A stretch of DNA of 64,000 bases, taken from positions 124,001 to 188,000 of the forward strand of contig JAPKMT010000001.1 in assembly GCA_026645735.1 (NCBI GenBank), given 5' to 3'. Below the pieces are notes generated by a model that ran no database searches, had not been told where the DNA came from, and saw only the letters and a list, made by a program, of their open reading frames with translations. Numbering within the stretch: position 1 is the stretch's first letter; each line of letters opens with the position of its first letter. Both the position numbers and the translations under genes were made by a program. The DNA is from Flexilinea sp. (GTDB lineage: Bacteria; Chloroflexota; Anaerolineae; Anaerolineales; Anaerolineaceae). Below are positions 8,272 through 16,687 of this stretch, piece after piece.

Positions 8272-9756
8272 TTAATCGGATGAACCGCTTTCTGTTTGTT
8301 CCTTGCCGGATTCCGCTGCTGTTTGTTTCTTTTCCCGCCAATACCGCCAGATCCAACCAGCAAGACTGATGCCGGATAGCAATGCTCCGATGAGTAATCC
8401 GTTGGTATAGAGCGGATCGTCATGATTGCTGACCACCTTGATTGCCAGATTGGTATACGTGTATGGAAAGGCATTCACGCTGTTTAGGACCTTCCAGGTG
8501 TTGAGGTGTCTCCAAAGTTCTGCAATCAATATCAAAAGCAGTACCGATGCAAGAGCGTTTTTCAGCAAATGAAATCTCCTCTCTTGCAGGCTGCTTTGAA
8601 GTGCGATGCAAGCCATAACCATGAGAAAAACGACGGGGAGGATCAGAAAACGGGCACTGACGCGTTCTCCCGAAAAAAGCGGAATCTGAGTGAAACGGAT
8701 AATCTGATAAAAATTTCGTATCGAAAAGAAAACGAGCGCAACCAACGGAAAAATTAATGCCGGAAAGCCGTGTTCTTTTTTCCGCTGCAGCAGCCACTGG
8801 ATTCCAAAAAAAATCAGGAACACAGTGCCTGCAATTCCTATATACATATCAAATTCCCACCAACCCAAAACAGCGCCGGTTTTTTCCGCGTTCAGAGAGT
8901 CGGCAGGAAGGATGATTTGCATCAGCGCTTTTGCCATCACAAGCGGAGTTCCATATCCTCCGAGGAAGTCATCATCAAAAGCGCCCATCTGCAGCGCAGG
9001 GGGGATAATGCGGATTGCTGAAAAAAGGCAGGCCAGAACACCCGCTTTTAAGATCGGTATCAGAACACTGAATTTGGTGACAGCCAGGATGGCGAGAAAC
9101 ATCACACACCAGACAAATTGATGAAATGATCCCTGAAGAAAGATGAAAAACAATAAAAATGCCGTTCTTCCAACCCACGCCCAGCTTCTTTCTCCATCGA
9201 GCAGACAAAAGACCAGCCAGATAAACCAGGAGAAAAGGAAGTAACCTCCCCAGGTAATATGACCTACTGAAAAATGCGACAGGATATGTCCGTTGAAAAA
9301 GAAAAGGAAAAACAGCCAGGTGAAACTGAACAGCGAAAGCTGAAAATGCTTTTTAATCGCAAATAATCCGATGAATCCGGCAGAAAACAGCAGCCAGGTA
9401 TGCACCAGAATGAAATCACCGACGCTCAGCCATCGAAGCAGGATGATTTGCGGGCTTAAAATGACATCCGGCAGAGCCATAAAGCGATCCGTTACACCAC
9501 GCAATGCGGATGCATCCGGCATATGCAGCGGCAGCACCCCTTTTGTGACGGCATCTTTCAAAAAGGCCAAACGAGGCGCATTGACTTCTGCCCAATCATG
9601 ATAGTCAAATGGAATGTCACCAAAATTGAGGAAATAACCCCACAGAATCAACCCCGTGATGAGAAGAAATCCGAGCCAGATCCAGGTCAGCAGGATATTT
9701 TCTTTCTTTGGATCAAAAAAAGAATTCAATAAATTTTTCATAGCAGTACGATTCAT
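8272..9756 (-). CDS. Polytopic membrane protein, possible GT-C-type glycosyltransferase
   Basis: The 494-residue protein has about eleven hydrophobic segments, with a first-loop motif FDYHDWAEVNAPRLAFLKDAV. Acidic residues placed after the first membrane helix are typical of GT-C or YfhO-like lipid-sugar-dependent transferases, but I see no diagnostic motif and leave the function open. The C-terminus is hydrophilic and Glu/Ser-rich (QTAAESGKEQTESGSSD). It converges with the SGNH gene with only 45 bases between them and no strong terminator. An alternative start at residue 6 (MKNLLNSFF) is equally possible, since neither has a strong ribosome site. Confidence 0.6.
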   Translation of the reverse strand: MNRTAMKNLLNSFFDPKKENILLTWIWLGFLLITGLILWGYFLNFGDIPFDYHDWAEVNAPRLAFLKDAVTKGVLPLHMPDASALRGVTDRFMALPDVILSPQIILLRWLSVGDFILVHTWLLFSAGFIGLFAIKKHFQLSLFSFTWLFFLFFFNGHILSHFSVGHITWGGYFLFSWFIWLVFCLLDGERSWAWVGRTAFLLFFIFLQGSFHQFVWCVMFLAILAVTKFSVLIPILKAGVLACLFSAIRIIPPALQMGAFDDDFLGGYGTPLVMAKALMQIILPADSLNAEKTGAVLGWWEFDMYIGIAGTVFLIFFGIQWLLQRKKEHGFPALIFPLVALVFFSIRNFYQIIRFTQIPLFSGERVSARFLILPVVFLMVMACIALQSSLQERRFHLLKNALASVLLLILIAELWRHLNTWKVLNSVNAFPYTYTNLAIKVVSNHDDPLYTNGLLIGALLSGISLAGWIWRYWREKKQTAAESGKEQTESGSSD

Positions 9757-9820
9757 ATGGATTCATTTTATATACAATTGCCCGCTTTCGCAACAGGTTC
9801 GCCCAACATCAGTAAAACAA

Positions 9821-9924
9821 CAGTAATTCAAAAAATGGGGAGGATACTTTGTTGTGGCGATGTTTTTGCGCTCCGCCAAAAACCACATAACAACCATTAA
9901 TCCTTCTTATATTTTGAATCGTAG
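9821..9924. repeat. Long TTCGAA repeat with partly decayed hairpin
   Basis: Starts cagtaattcaaaaaatgg and ends atattttgaatcgtag. The hairpin ttgttgtggcgatgtttttgcgc / ccgccaaaaaccacataacaac keeps most pairs but has lost perfection. It lies directly upstream of the phosphosugar island. Confidence 0.8.
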
Positions 9925-10004
9925 AAATAATCTTTTATAATCTTCTACAGAGCATACGGTATTTAGGTCGTTTTTCGGCCTTTGCATACCTTAAGGAGAA
10001 AAAC

Positions 10005-11660
10005 ATGCCATATTCAGCTGTGAATTTGCATCGAGTCAAAACGGTTCCGCTTCCTGCGCGTCAAAATCGTGTTGGAACAGAAAACCTTGTTTTCCCGACT
10101 TCACCGGTTGATGCTTTTGATACACCTGATTTTCGGGAAATTGTTGAACGTATCTTAGCTGCCAGAAAGGCCGGAAAACCGGTTCTCTGGATGCAGGGAG
10201 CCCATGTCATTAAATGCGGACTTGCTCCTGTTGTAATCGATTTATTGAAGAAGGGTTTTATTCAGCATATCGCCAGCAACGGCGCAGCGACAATTCATGA
10301 TTTCGAAATCGCTCTGCTCGGTCACACCAGTGAAGATGTTGCGCAATCTTTGAAAGATGGGACCTTTGGAATGGCTGAGGAAACTGGCGCAATGATGAAC
10401 CGTGCGATCCAGTATGGCACGAAAAACGGAATGGGCATCGGGGAATCATTAGGAGAAATGATCGCTACGGAAGCATGTTTTACGGCACATCGCGACGTCA
10501 GTCTCTTATATAACGCCTGGAAATTGGGTATTCCCTATACGGTTCATGTTGCAATAGGGACCGATATTATTCATCAGCATCCCGCAGCGGACTTCGCGGC
10601 CATCGGTTGGGGTACCGGTCAGGATTTTAAAATTTTCTGTCAATCCGTTGGCTCTCTTGAGGGCGGTGTATTCCTCAATTTTGGATCGTCTGTCATCGGA
10701 CCTGAGGTTTTCCTGAAGGCGGTTTCGATTGCCAGAAATCTTGGCAATCCACTGAAAGTGTTTACAACTGCCAATTTTGATCTGATTGATCTTGGAGACT
10801 ACCGGGTACCGCTTGATGAGGATAAAGTCCAATACTATTACCGTCCCCGTAAGAATATCGTCAACCGTCCGGTCATGCTGGGAGGAAAAGGATTTCATGT
10901 CTGTGGAAATCATCGCCTGACGATCCCAAATTTGCATAGACAACTGACATCTGAGGGAGAAACTTTCCCAGTCGAATCACAAAAAATTCATTTTACTCCG
11001 TCCGATAGCCTTTGCGCGGATGTGAAACAACTCCTTGAACAGGCAGTCCAGATGCATCCCGCCCTTGAATCCAGTAAAGATTCGATTGCGCGCGCATATC
11101 AATTAATTCGGCACAGTTATACAACAGGCGGAATCCTGTTCCTTGCCGGCAACGGCGGCAGCATGGCCGATGCGCTGCACATCAGTGGAGAATTAGGAAA
11201 AGCTTTTATGATTCATCGCCGCATGCCGGATGTGCTGCGAGAACGGTTATCTGTTTATGAAAATGGCGATGTGCTGGCGAAAAACCTGGAGCCTGCATTT
11301 CGAGCTTATGTACTCGGATTGAATCCGGTGCTGCGTTCTGCAATTGATAACGATTATCCGGATGCTGATCTCAGTATTGCACAGGAATTGTATGCCATGA
11401 GCAGACCGGGTGATGTGTTGTTATCAATCAGTACCAGCGGAAACGCTAAGAATCTGCATCATGCTGCCAATCTGGCAAAATCAATGGGAGTTTCTGTCAT
11501 CGGTCTGAGCGGAGCCAAAGGCGGGATGATGCGCCATGATGCCGATGTTTTCATATCAGTGGAAGCAAATCGAACGGATGAGATACAGAATCTGCATATC
11601 ATCGTTTACCACACACTGTGCAGTATGATCGAACAGGATTTTTATGGAGGAAATGCATAA
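10005..11660 (+). CDS. Fusion of a deoxyhypusine-synthase-like domain and a GmhA-type SIS isomerase
   Basis: Residues 1-325 resemble the NAD-binding deoxyhypusine synthase fold: MQGAHVIKCGLAPVVIDLLKKGFIQHIASNGAATIHDFEIA, and a GTDIIHQHP block near 185-193. Where true deoxyhypusine synthases carry the GGG-x-x-K motif with the catalytic lysine, this protein has GGVFLNFGSSVIGPEVFLKA, so the classical reaction is unlikely. Residues from about 360 form an SIS domain with GNGGSMADALH (near 382) and SISTSGNAKN, like phosphoheptose isomerase GmhA. Fusion to a sugar isomerase suggests action on a phosphorylated sugar. The next gene is a free-standing GmhA-like protein overlapping by one base. A second, unfused copy of the first domain lies at 14484. 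The first-domain assignment rests on motif memory and needs a profile search. Confidence 0.7.
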   Translation: MPYSAVNLHRVKTVPLPARQNRVGTENLVFPTSPVDAFDTPDFREIVERILAARKAGKPVLWMQGAHVIKCGLAPVVIDLLKKGFIQHIASNGAATIHDFEIALLGHTSEDVAQSLKDGTFGMAEETGAMMNRAIQYGTKNGMGIGESLGEMIATEACFTAHRDVSLLYNAWKLGIPYTVHVAIGTDIIHQHPAADFAAIGWGTGQDFKIFCQSVGSLEGGVFLNFGSSVIGPEVFLKAVSIARNLGNPLKVFTTANFDLIDLGDYRVPLDEDKVQYYYRPRKNIVNRPVMLGGKGFHVCGNHRLTIPNLHRQLTSEGETFPVESQKIHFTPSDSLCADVKQLLEQAVQMHPALESSKDSIARAYQLIRHSYTTGGILFLAGNGGSMADALHISGELGKAFMIHRRMPDVLRERLSVYENGDVLAKNLEPAFRAYVLGLNPVLRSAIDNDYPDADLSIAQELYAMSRPGDVLLSISTSGNAKNLHHAANLAKSMGVSVIGLSGAKGGMMRHDADVFISVEANRTDEIQNLHIIVYHTLCSMIEQDFYGGNA

Positions 11661-12229
11661 TGGATCATCGAGAACAATTAATCAGTACCTATTTGCTCGA
11701 ATTAAAAAAATCACTGGATCAGTTGCCTGTTGGTCAGATACTTCAGGCCGTGGATGTGATTCAAAAAGCCAGACTGAAAAAAAAGACGATTTTTACGATG
11801 GGAAACGGAGGAAGCTCTGCCACCGCCAGTCACATGGGATGTGATTTTTCAAAAAATACCCGCAGTCCGGAACTGCCTGCCATTCGCATGATTTGTTTGA
11901 GCGATAGTACACCCACTATCACAGCATTTGGGAATGACGAAGGATACGAAACTATCTTTTCAGAACCATTAAAAGCTCTGGCCAATGCAGGAGATGTGCT
12001 GATCGCCATTAGCGGAAGTGGAAATTCTCCGAATATCCTTCGCGGTTTGGAAACTGCAAAAAGTCTGGGAATGACGACAATCGGACTTTCCGGGTTCAAA
12101 GGCGGAAGGATGATTCATATGGTTGATATTCCGATTAATATCGATACTGACAGCATTGAACGTGTCGAAGACATTCATATGATTTGTGATCATGTGATGA
12201 CCATGGTTATGCGCGAATCGTTTCAATGA
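11660..12229 (+). CDS. GmhA-like SIS-domain phosphosugar isomerase
   Basis: The 189-residue single-domain SIS protein has KTIFTMGNGGSSATASHMGCDFSKNTR (phosphate-binding GNGGS), VLIAISGSGNSPNI and TTIGLSGFKGGRM, the pattern of phosphoheptose isomerase and related aldose-ketose phosphate isomerases. The ORF opens upstream at 11618, but the true start is the ATG at 11660: it overlaps the previous TAA by one base (TAATG) and sits behind a ggagg site. Tight coupling to the fusion protein implies joint function, perhaps a hetero-oligomer. A hairpin-bearing repeat separates it from the ROK kinase. Confidence 0.85.
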   Translation: MDHREQLISTYLLELKKSLDQLPVGQILQAVDVIQKARLKKKTIFTMGNGGSSATASHMGCDFSKNTRSPELPAIRMICLSDSTPTITAFGNDEGYETIFSEPLKALANAGDVLIAISGSGNSPNILRGLETAKSLGMTTIGLSGFKGGRMIHMVDIPINIDTDSIERVEDIHMICDHVMTMVMRESFQ

Positions 12230-12239
12230 AAGCGATTTG

Positions 12240-12354
12240 CATGAAGAAAGGGATTATTTGTTGTTGTATTGTTTTTGCGCTTTGCGCAAAAACAATACAA
12301 CAACAATTTTTCTCTTATTTCTAAAAAGGTTTTACCAAATTTCGAATTACTGCT
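12240..12354. repeat. Long TTCGAA repeat with perfect 23-bp hairpin
   Basis: Arms 12258-12280 (ttgttgttgtattgtttttg...) and 12284-12306 pair perfectly around the loop TTT, with the conserved GCGC at the tip. The right end caaatttcgaattactg matches the family; the left end is poorly conserved. Confidence 0.9.
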
Positions 12355-12382
12355 TCAATGAAGGGATAAACCTGAAAGAATA

Positions 12383-13369
12383 ATGACTCAGATGAATCAA
12401 AATGATGCATACGTTTTAGTATTGGATTTTGGCGGGACAAAACTTGCAACGGCTGTTGCGCGAATCGCTGATGGAGAATTGTTTGGATACCAGAAAGTTG
12501 CCACACCGGCTTCAATGGGTGCTGAGGCTTGTCTGTCATTGATTCTGAGTACTGCAGAATCCAGTTTGGAAAAATCATCTGTTCCCTCTGACATGATCCG
12601 GGGAGCTGGCATCAGTTTTGGAGGTCCGGTTTCTGCGGACGGCAGCAAAGTCGTTTTATCGATGCATGTCCGGGGCTGGGAGAACTATCCTCTCCCTGCA
12701 TTGGTCAGCGAACATTTTCATTTGCCTGTTCGCATGGGTAATGATGGGAATGTCGCCGCTTTGGGTGAATGGTTTTATGGCAGCAAAGCGATCCCAGACC
12801 ACTTTATGTACATTCAAATCAGTACCGGCATTGGTGGTGGATTTATCCTGAATCGAAAACCGTATACGGGACAGGGTTTGGGGGCTGAAGTAGGACATGT
12901 GAAAGTGCGTTTCGAAGATGCAGCGGCATATCCCTGCGCCTGCGGCAGTTATGGCTGCATTGAAGCGGTTTCTTCCGGATGGGCGCTTGCACGGGATGCA
13001 AAACGTTTATTCGAGACTGGCAGCAAAGAGAACATTTTCTATCGAACGGTAAAAGAAACTGGAGAATGCAGCGCCAGGACATTAGTAGTGGCGGCCCGCG
13101 ATGGAGATCCGGAAGCACTTTCCATTGTCCGTTCCGCTTTTTCAAGCTTTGCCCTGTCGTTGTCTGATGTGATCACCTTGCTGGATATGGAGGAAATTGC
13201 CATTGGTGGAGGTGTTGCTGTCAATTCCTGGGACTTGCTGGAACCGATCCTCAAGGAAAAAATACCGAATTTTCTGCAAACCAATCTGAGGGGCAGAACA
13301 AAAATCCGATTATCGCAGCTAAAGGGTACCGAGACGCTGCTGGGAGCAGCAAAATTGCTGGATATTTAA
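12383..13369 (+). CDS. ROK-family sugar kinase
   Basis: This is a ROK (repressor, ORF, kinase) protein of 328 residues without a DNA-binding domain, so an enzyme rather than a regulator. The ATP-binding motif LDFGGTKLATAVA is at residues 14-26. ISTGIGGGFILN and GAEVGHVKV (the sugar-binding Glu and His) follow, then the zinc motif PCACGSYGCIEAVSSG near residue 184. Glucose, N-acetylglucosamine or N-acetylmannosamine are the family's usual substrates; none can be chosen from sequence alone. It sits among GmhA-like isomerases and an HldE-type kinase, which favours a role in making or salvaging an unusual phosphosugar. The start follows gaaag. Confidence 0.9.
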   Translation: MTQMNQNDAYVLVLDFGGTKLATAVARIADGELFGYQKVATPASMGAEACLSLILSTAESSLEKSSVPSDMIRGAGISFGGPVSADGSKVVLSMHVRGWENYPLPALVSEHFHLPVRMGNDGNVAALGEWFYGSKAIPDHFMYIQISTGIGGGFILNRKPYTGQGLGAEVGHVKVRFEDAAAYPCACGSYGCIEAVSSGWALARDAKRLFETGSKENIFYRTVKETGECSARTLVVAARDGDPEALSIVRSAFSSFALSLSDVITLLDMEEIAIGGGVAVNSWDLLEPILKEKIPNFLQTNLRGRTKIRLSQLKGTETLLGAAKLLDI

Positions 13370-13401
13370 ATGAGGACCGGATTACCCGATGAAATCAACC
13401 A

Positions 13402-13452
13402 GCAGTAATTCTAAATTTGAAAAATCATTTTGAAAAAAAGAAAAATAAAATG
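13402..13452. repeat. Degenerate TTCGAA repeat with a weak hairpin
   Basis: cagtaattctaaatttg resembles the left end, and atcatttt/aaaatgat form an 8-bp stem with an A-rich loop between two converging genes. It may serve as a weak terminator. Confidence 0.35.
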
Positions 13453-13479
13453 ATCAACCAGCATACATGCCTGGCTGCA

Positions 13480-14487
13480 TCAATCGGATAATGCGATCTT
13501 CTTCGCCGCAGCGATAATTTCATCGCGGCTGGCTGTTCCTGTTGTCCCAAGCTGACGGATCGTTATCGATGCAGTGATATTTCCGATGAGCGCTGCTTCT
13601 TCATAGGAAGCGCCTGCGCAAAGGGAGCTGAGAATTCCGGATGTGGCACTGTCTCCGGCGCCGCAGATATCGATCGGTCCTTCCACCCGGATTCCAGGAA
13701 CCTGTTTTCCTGTTTGGTTGTGATAGACATAGATCCCTTCACTACCGAGTGTGATGAAACATCCTCTGGGATTGACCTGAAAGAGCTTTTGGGCAGCTTC
13801 CTCAACGGTTTTTGTATCCGTATTTTTTAACGCTTCGGATTGATTGCACTTGATGATCAAATGATGAAATTTCCCGGTGCGATGACGGGAATCCACTAAA
13901 ATCGGCTTCTGCGGGAATTGCCGTCCGAGCTCACAGATTGTTTCACGAATCCGATCGGTTACAACGCCGCAGTTTTCTTCCTCAACCTGGTCCAGCACAA
14001 CAATGCCATCCACGGCATCAAATGATTTCTGCAGATTCTCCATAATGGAGTCTTCGACGTTTTTCGGCAGATGGGAACGGTTTTTTATATCCAGACGTTC
14101 CAACTCGTGGACGGGTTCATTTTTGCCGGATAACATCGGCTTCGTATAGGTCGGAGTCATCATGGCATCTGACTCCACCATGTATCGGGTATCCGCCTGA
14201 CGAGCCTTTAATACCTGCATCAGATCAAAGCCGCGTCCATCCTGGCCGATCGCACCGAGCGTAATCACCTGGATGTCCAACGCGCGCAGGTTGTTGACCA
14301 CCGTACCGGCAGCACCCGGGCTGTTGCGGATTTCGGTTACCTGGTAACACTCCAATTGCGTTTCCAGTGATATTTCGGATATATCCCGGTTCAGCATCAG
14401 ATACTGATCCAAAAAATAATCACCCAGGACAAGAATCCGGATCGTCGGGAAATGGCTTAGAATTTCTTCCAAACGCTTCGTATTCAT
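13480..14487 (-). CDS. PfkB-family kinase of the RfaE/HldE (heptose-7-phosphate kinase) type
   Basis: The 335-residue PfkB kinase matches the length and layout of the kinase half of HldE. It has RILVLGDYFLDQYL (17-30), the SPGAAGTVVNNLRAL block (56-70) and the anion-hole motif DICGAGDSATSG (273-284), whose Asp is the catalytic base. HldE converts D-glycero-D-manno-heptose 7-phosphate to the 1,7-bisphosphate. The nucleotidyltransferase half is missing here and I see no separate one in the window. It overlaps the upstream deoxyhypusine-synthase-like gene by four bases (ATGA), so the two are translationally coupled. Another PfkB substrate is possible. Confidence 0.85.
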   Translation of the reverse strand: MNTKRLEEILSHFPTIRILVLGDYFLDQYLMLNRDISEISLETQLECYQVTEIRNSPGAAGTVVNNLRALDIQVITLGAIGQDGRGFDLMQVLKARQADTRYMVESDAMMTPTYTKPMLSGKNEPVHELERLDIKNRSHLPKNVEDSIMENLQKSFDAVDGIVVLDQVEEENCGVVTDRIRETICELGRQFPQKPILVDSRHRTGKFHHLIIKCNQSEALKNTDTKTVEEAAQKLFQVNPRGCFITLGSEGIYVYHNQTGKQVPGIRVEGPIDICGAGDSATSGILSSLCAGASYEEAALIGNITASITIRQLGTTGTASRDEIIAAAKKIALSD

Positions 14488-15464
14488 GCCTTAGTTTCTC
14501 CTGCAGTTTTCAGAATAGTGTGATATAAAACCGGAAAAGTGACTGCATGATCGCCGCGGACGTAATAACTGACGCCGCCATCTGCAACGGTTCGGACCAA
14601 TATCGTTTTATAAGGGCGGAAATAATAGGCTGCCTGATTCTTTGGAATTTCCTGATGCCAGTCTTCACCCAAATCCTGCAGATCGAATACGGCAGTTGTA
14701 AAATGCCGGATTTCTCTTCCTTCCTGATATGCCGCATTTCTGCTCATTGCCAGCGCTTTCAGATATACTTCAGGTCCCATAATGGCGGTCCCGTAACTGA
14801 GATAAACACCATTCTCCAGATGATCAATCGTATTGGCAAAAACCAGAAAATCCTGGTAGGTAGCTTTTCCTAATCTTTGCGGATCACAGTTTGGATGTTC
14901 ATGAATGATATCACTGCCGATACTGACGTGAACAGTGACCGGGATCTGCATTTCATAAGCCTGAGCCAGAAGGCTGGTTGATCGGAACGGGTACTCGCGT
15001 TCAACAATCGCCTTTCCAACAGCTTCTCCCAGTCCGAGTCCCTGATCTGCACCTTCGTTGATAAGGTCATTTAATTCGCCGGACTCTTTCCATAAACCGA
15101 ATTGCCCTTCGTGAATATAGCGGGCAACGCTTTCTGTGGTTGCGCCGATGCGGGCTAATTCATAATCGTGGATACAACCTGCGCCATTCAGTCCGATATG
15201 AGTGATGAAACCGTGTTTCATCAGATCAATGATCAGGGGATTCATCCCTTTTCTGAGCAGATGTGCCCCCATCATCAGGATGATCGGGGCATTTTGTTTT
15301 TTAGCATTGATAATTGCAGCACTGATTTTTTCAATGGACGGATCAGCAAAATCAGGAACGGGATCATCCATCGAGACCAGCATCTGTGGTAAATGGAGAT
15401 CATGAATCCGTTCGGAAATCGGTTTGATCAAAAGACGTGAACGATCAAAAATTTTGTATGGCAT
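14484..15464 (-). CDS. Deoxyhypusine-synthase-like protein, unfused paralogue
   Basis: The 326-residue protein is homologous along its length to the first domain of the fusion at 10005. Shared segments include IILMMGAHLLRKGMNPLIIDLMKHGFITHIGLNGAGCIHDYELARIG, VTVHVSIGSDIIHEHP and NGVYLSYGTAIMGPEVYLKAL, and both end in a YYFRPYK/YYYRPRK block. As in the fusion, the lysine motif of genuine deoxyhypusine synthase is absent. The track's start is a TTG at 15479. I choose the ATG at 15464 because it has an aaggaa ribosome site and gives the same N-terminus type (MPYKIF) as the fusion (MPYSAV). It is coupled to the HldE-type kinase. The reaction is unknown; an NAD-dependent step on a phosphosugar is my inference. 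Confidence 0.7.
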   Translation of the reverse strand: MPYKIFDRSRLLIKPISERIHDLHLPQMLVSMDDPVPDFADPSIEKISAAIINAKKQNAPIILMMGAHLLRKGMNPLIIDLMKHGFITHIGLNGAGCIHDYELARIGATTESVARYIHEGQFGLWKESGELNDLINEGADQGLGLGEAVGKAIVEREYPFRSTSLLAQAYEMQIPVTVHVSIGSDIIHEHPNCDPQRLGKATYQDFLVFANTIDHLENGVYLSYGTAIMGPEVYLKALAMSRNAAYQEGREIRHFTTAVFDLQDLGEDWHQEIPKNQAAYYFRPYKTILVRTVADGGVSYYVRGDHAVTFPVLYHTILKTAGETKA

Positions 15465-15592
15465 AGGGTTTTCCTTCAAATGAGAAGTTTATGCAAAACT
15501 GAAAGATAACAATCCCGGGCGCTTGTTGGGAGAAAATTTATTAAATACTTCTCATCTTCAGCCGCTTAGACAGTACCTTTTCAATAAGAAAC

Positions 15593-16420
15593 TCACTTCG
15601 CAGGGAACAGGATCTGCAGCAGCGATTCAGTGACCCGAAAATCAGGGATGATCAGATCTGCTCCAGCCTGAATTAATCGGCTGCGTTTCCATTCATCAAT
15701 TCCCTCGCGATCGGCCTCATTGGTCGCAACGCCTATTGCAATGCCGTTGACTGATTTGGTATCTTCAATCTCTACAAAACCGTCCCCAAATGCGACAAAT
15801 TCAGGCCCGCTGAGGTGGTTTTCTGTGATGATCCGCTGGATCACCATCTTCTTTGAAAAGTTAACGTAATCGTCCTGGGCACCATAGATGCCGGTAAAAT
15901 AGGGCGTCAGATGCAGTAATTCAGCTTCATCCAGCACATATTTTTCATCTGTGCCGGAAGCGAGATAACATTTAACGCCATGTGACTGAAGCCCTTCCAG
16001 AATCGAAATGGCACCTGGAACCAGAAAATCCTCCGGATGGATGTGCTGACTGCGCAGTCCATCCAAACGATATTGGATTCGTTTTAGAAGTCTTTCGTGG
16101 TATTCATCTTTATAGGTGAGCGGATCTTCGGCGTTTCCTCTCCGCTTCTTCACTTCCTCAGCCAATTGTATCATCTGGAAAATAGTCTGTTTTCCGGTTA
16201 ACCGTGTAACAAAATCGCGCACAATTGCTGTAATTGTTTCTTTATCTTCATGGTCAGGTGTCTGCATCAGAATTTCGATCATCATCGGGATCATAATCGC
16301 CTGCCAGCCTTCCCGAATCAGAGACAAGGTCCCGTCAAAGTCAAATAACGCATATCGCACGGCTTCTCGTTCTGGAAGCTGATGAATTATTTCAATTCTG
16401 CTTTCTTCAATGATTTTCAT
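15593..16420 (-). CDS. HAD-superfamily phosphatase
   Basis: The 275-residue haloacid dehalogenase-like hydrolase has motif I FDFDGTLS (26-33), motif II in CYLASGTDEKY and the late acidic motif AFGDGFVEIEDTK. A helical cap follows motif I. It is longer than the GmhB heptose-bisphosphate phosphatase, so it is not a plain GmhB. Its place next to the HldE-type kinase and the isomerases fits removal of a phosphate in the same pathway. The gap of 128 bases to the deoxyhypusine-synthase-like gene holds no obvious signal. Confidence 0.8.
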   Translation of the reverse strand: MKIIEESRIEIIHQLPEREAVRYALFDFDGTLSLIREGWQAIMIPMMIEILMQTPDHEDKETITAIVRDFVTRLTGKQTIFQMIQLAEEVKKRRGNAEDPLTYKDEYHERLLKRIQYRLDGLRSQHIHPEDFLVPGAISILEGLQSHGVKCYLASGTDEKYVLDEAELLHLTPYFTGIYGAQDDYVNFSKKMVIQRIITENHLSGPEFVAFGDGFVEIEDTKSVNGIAIGVATNEADREGIDEWKRSRLIQAGADLIIPDFRVTESLLQILFPAK

Positions 16421-16484
16421 TTTCGATTACCTTTTCATCATTTTCTAAGAAATATTGTACCTTATGGACAAGATAAATGATTTC

Positions 16485-16589
16485 CAGCAATTCGAAATGT
16501 GTGGAAGAGGTTGCATGGTTGTATTGTTTTCTGATAAGCCCAAAAACAATACAACAACGAATAATTCTCCCCTAATTTCGAATCACTGA
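16485..16589. repeat. Long TTCGAA repeat with partly decayed hairpin
   Basis: Ends are cagcaattcgaaatgtg and taatttcgaatcactg. The stem gttgtattgtttt / aaaacaatacaac remains, but the GCGC tip is replaced by ctgataagcc. Confidence 0.85.
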
Positions 16590-16687
16590 CATGCCATTGA
16601 TCCTCTGCCATGGAAAAGGTAAAATGATAGATGCAATAAACAATAAAAGGATATATTTTCCCGGGAAAAAGAAGAAGAGGATCAATA

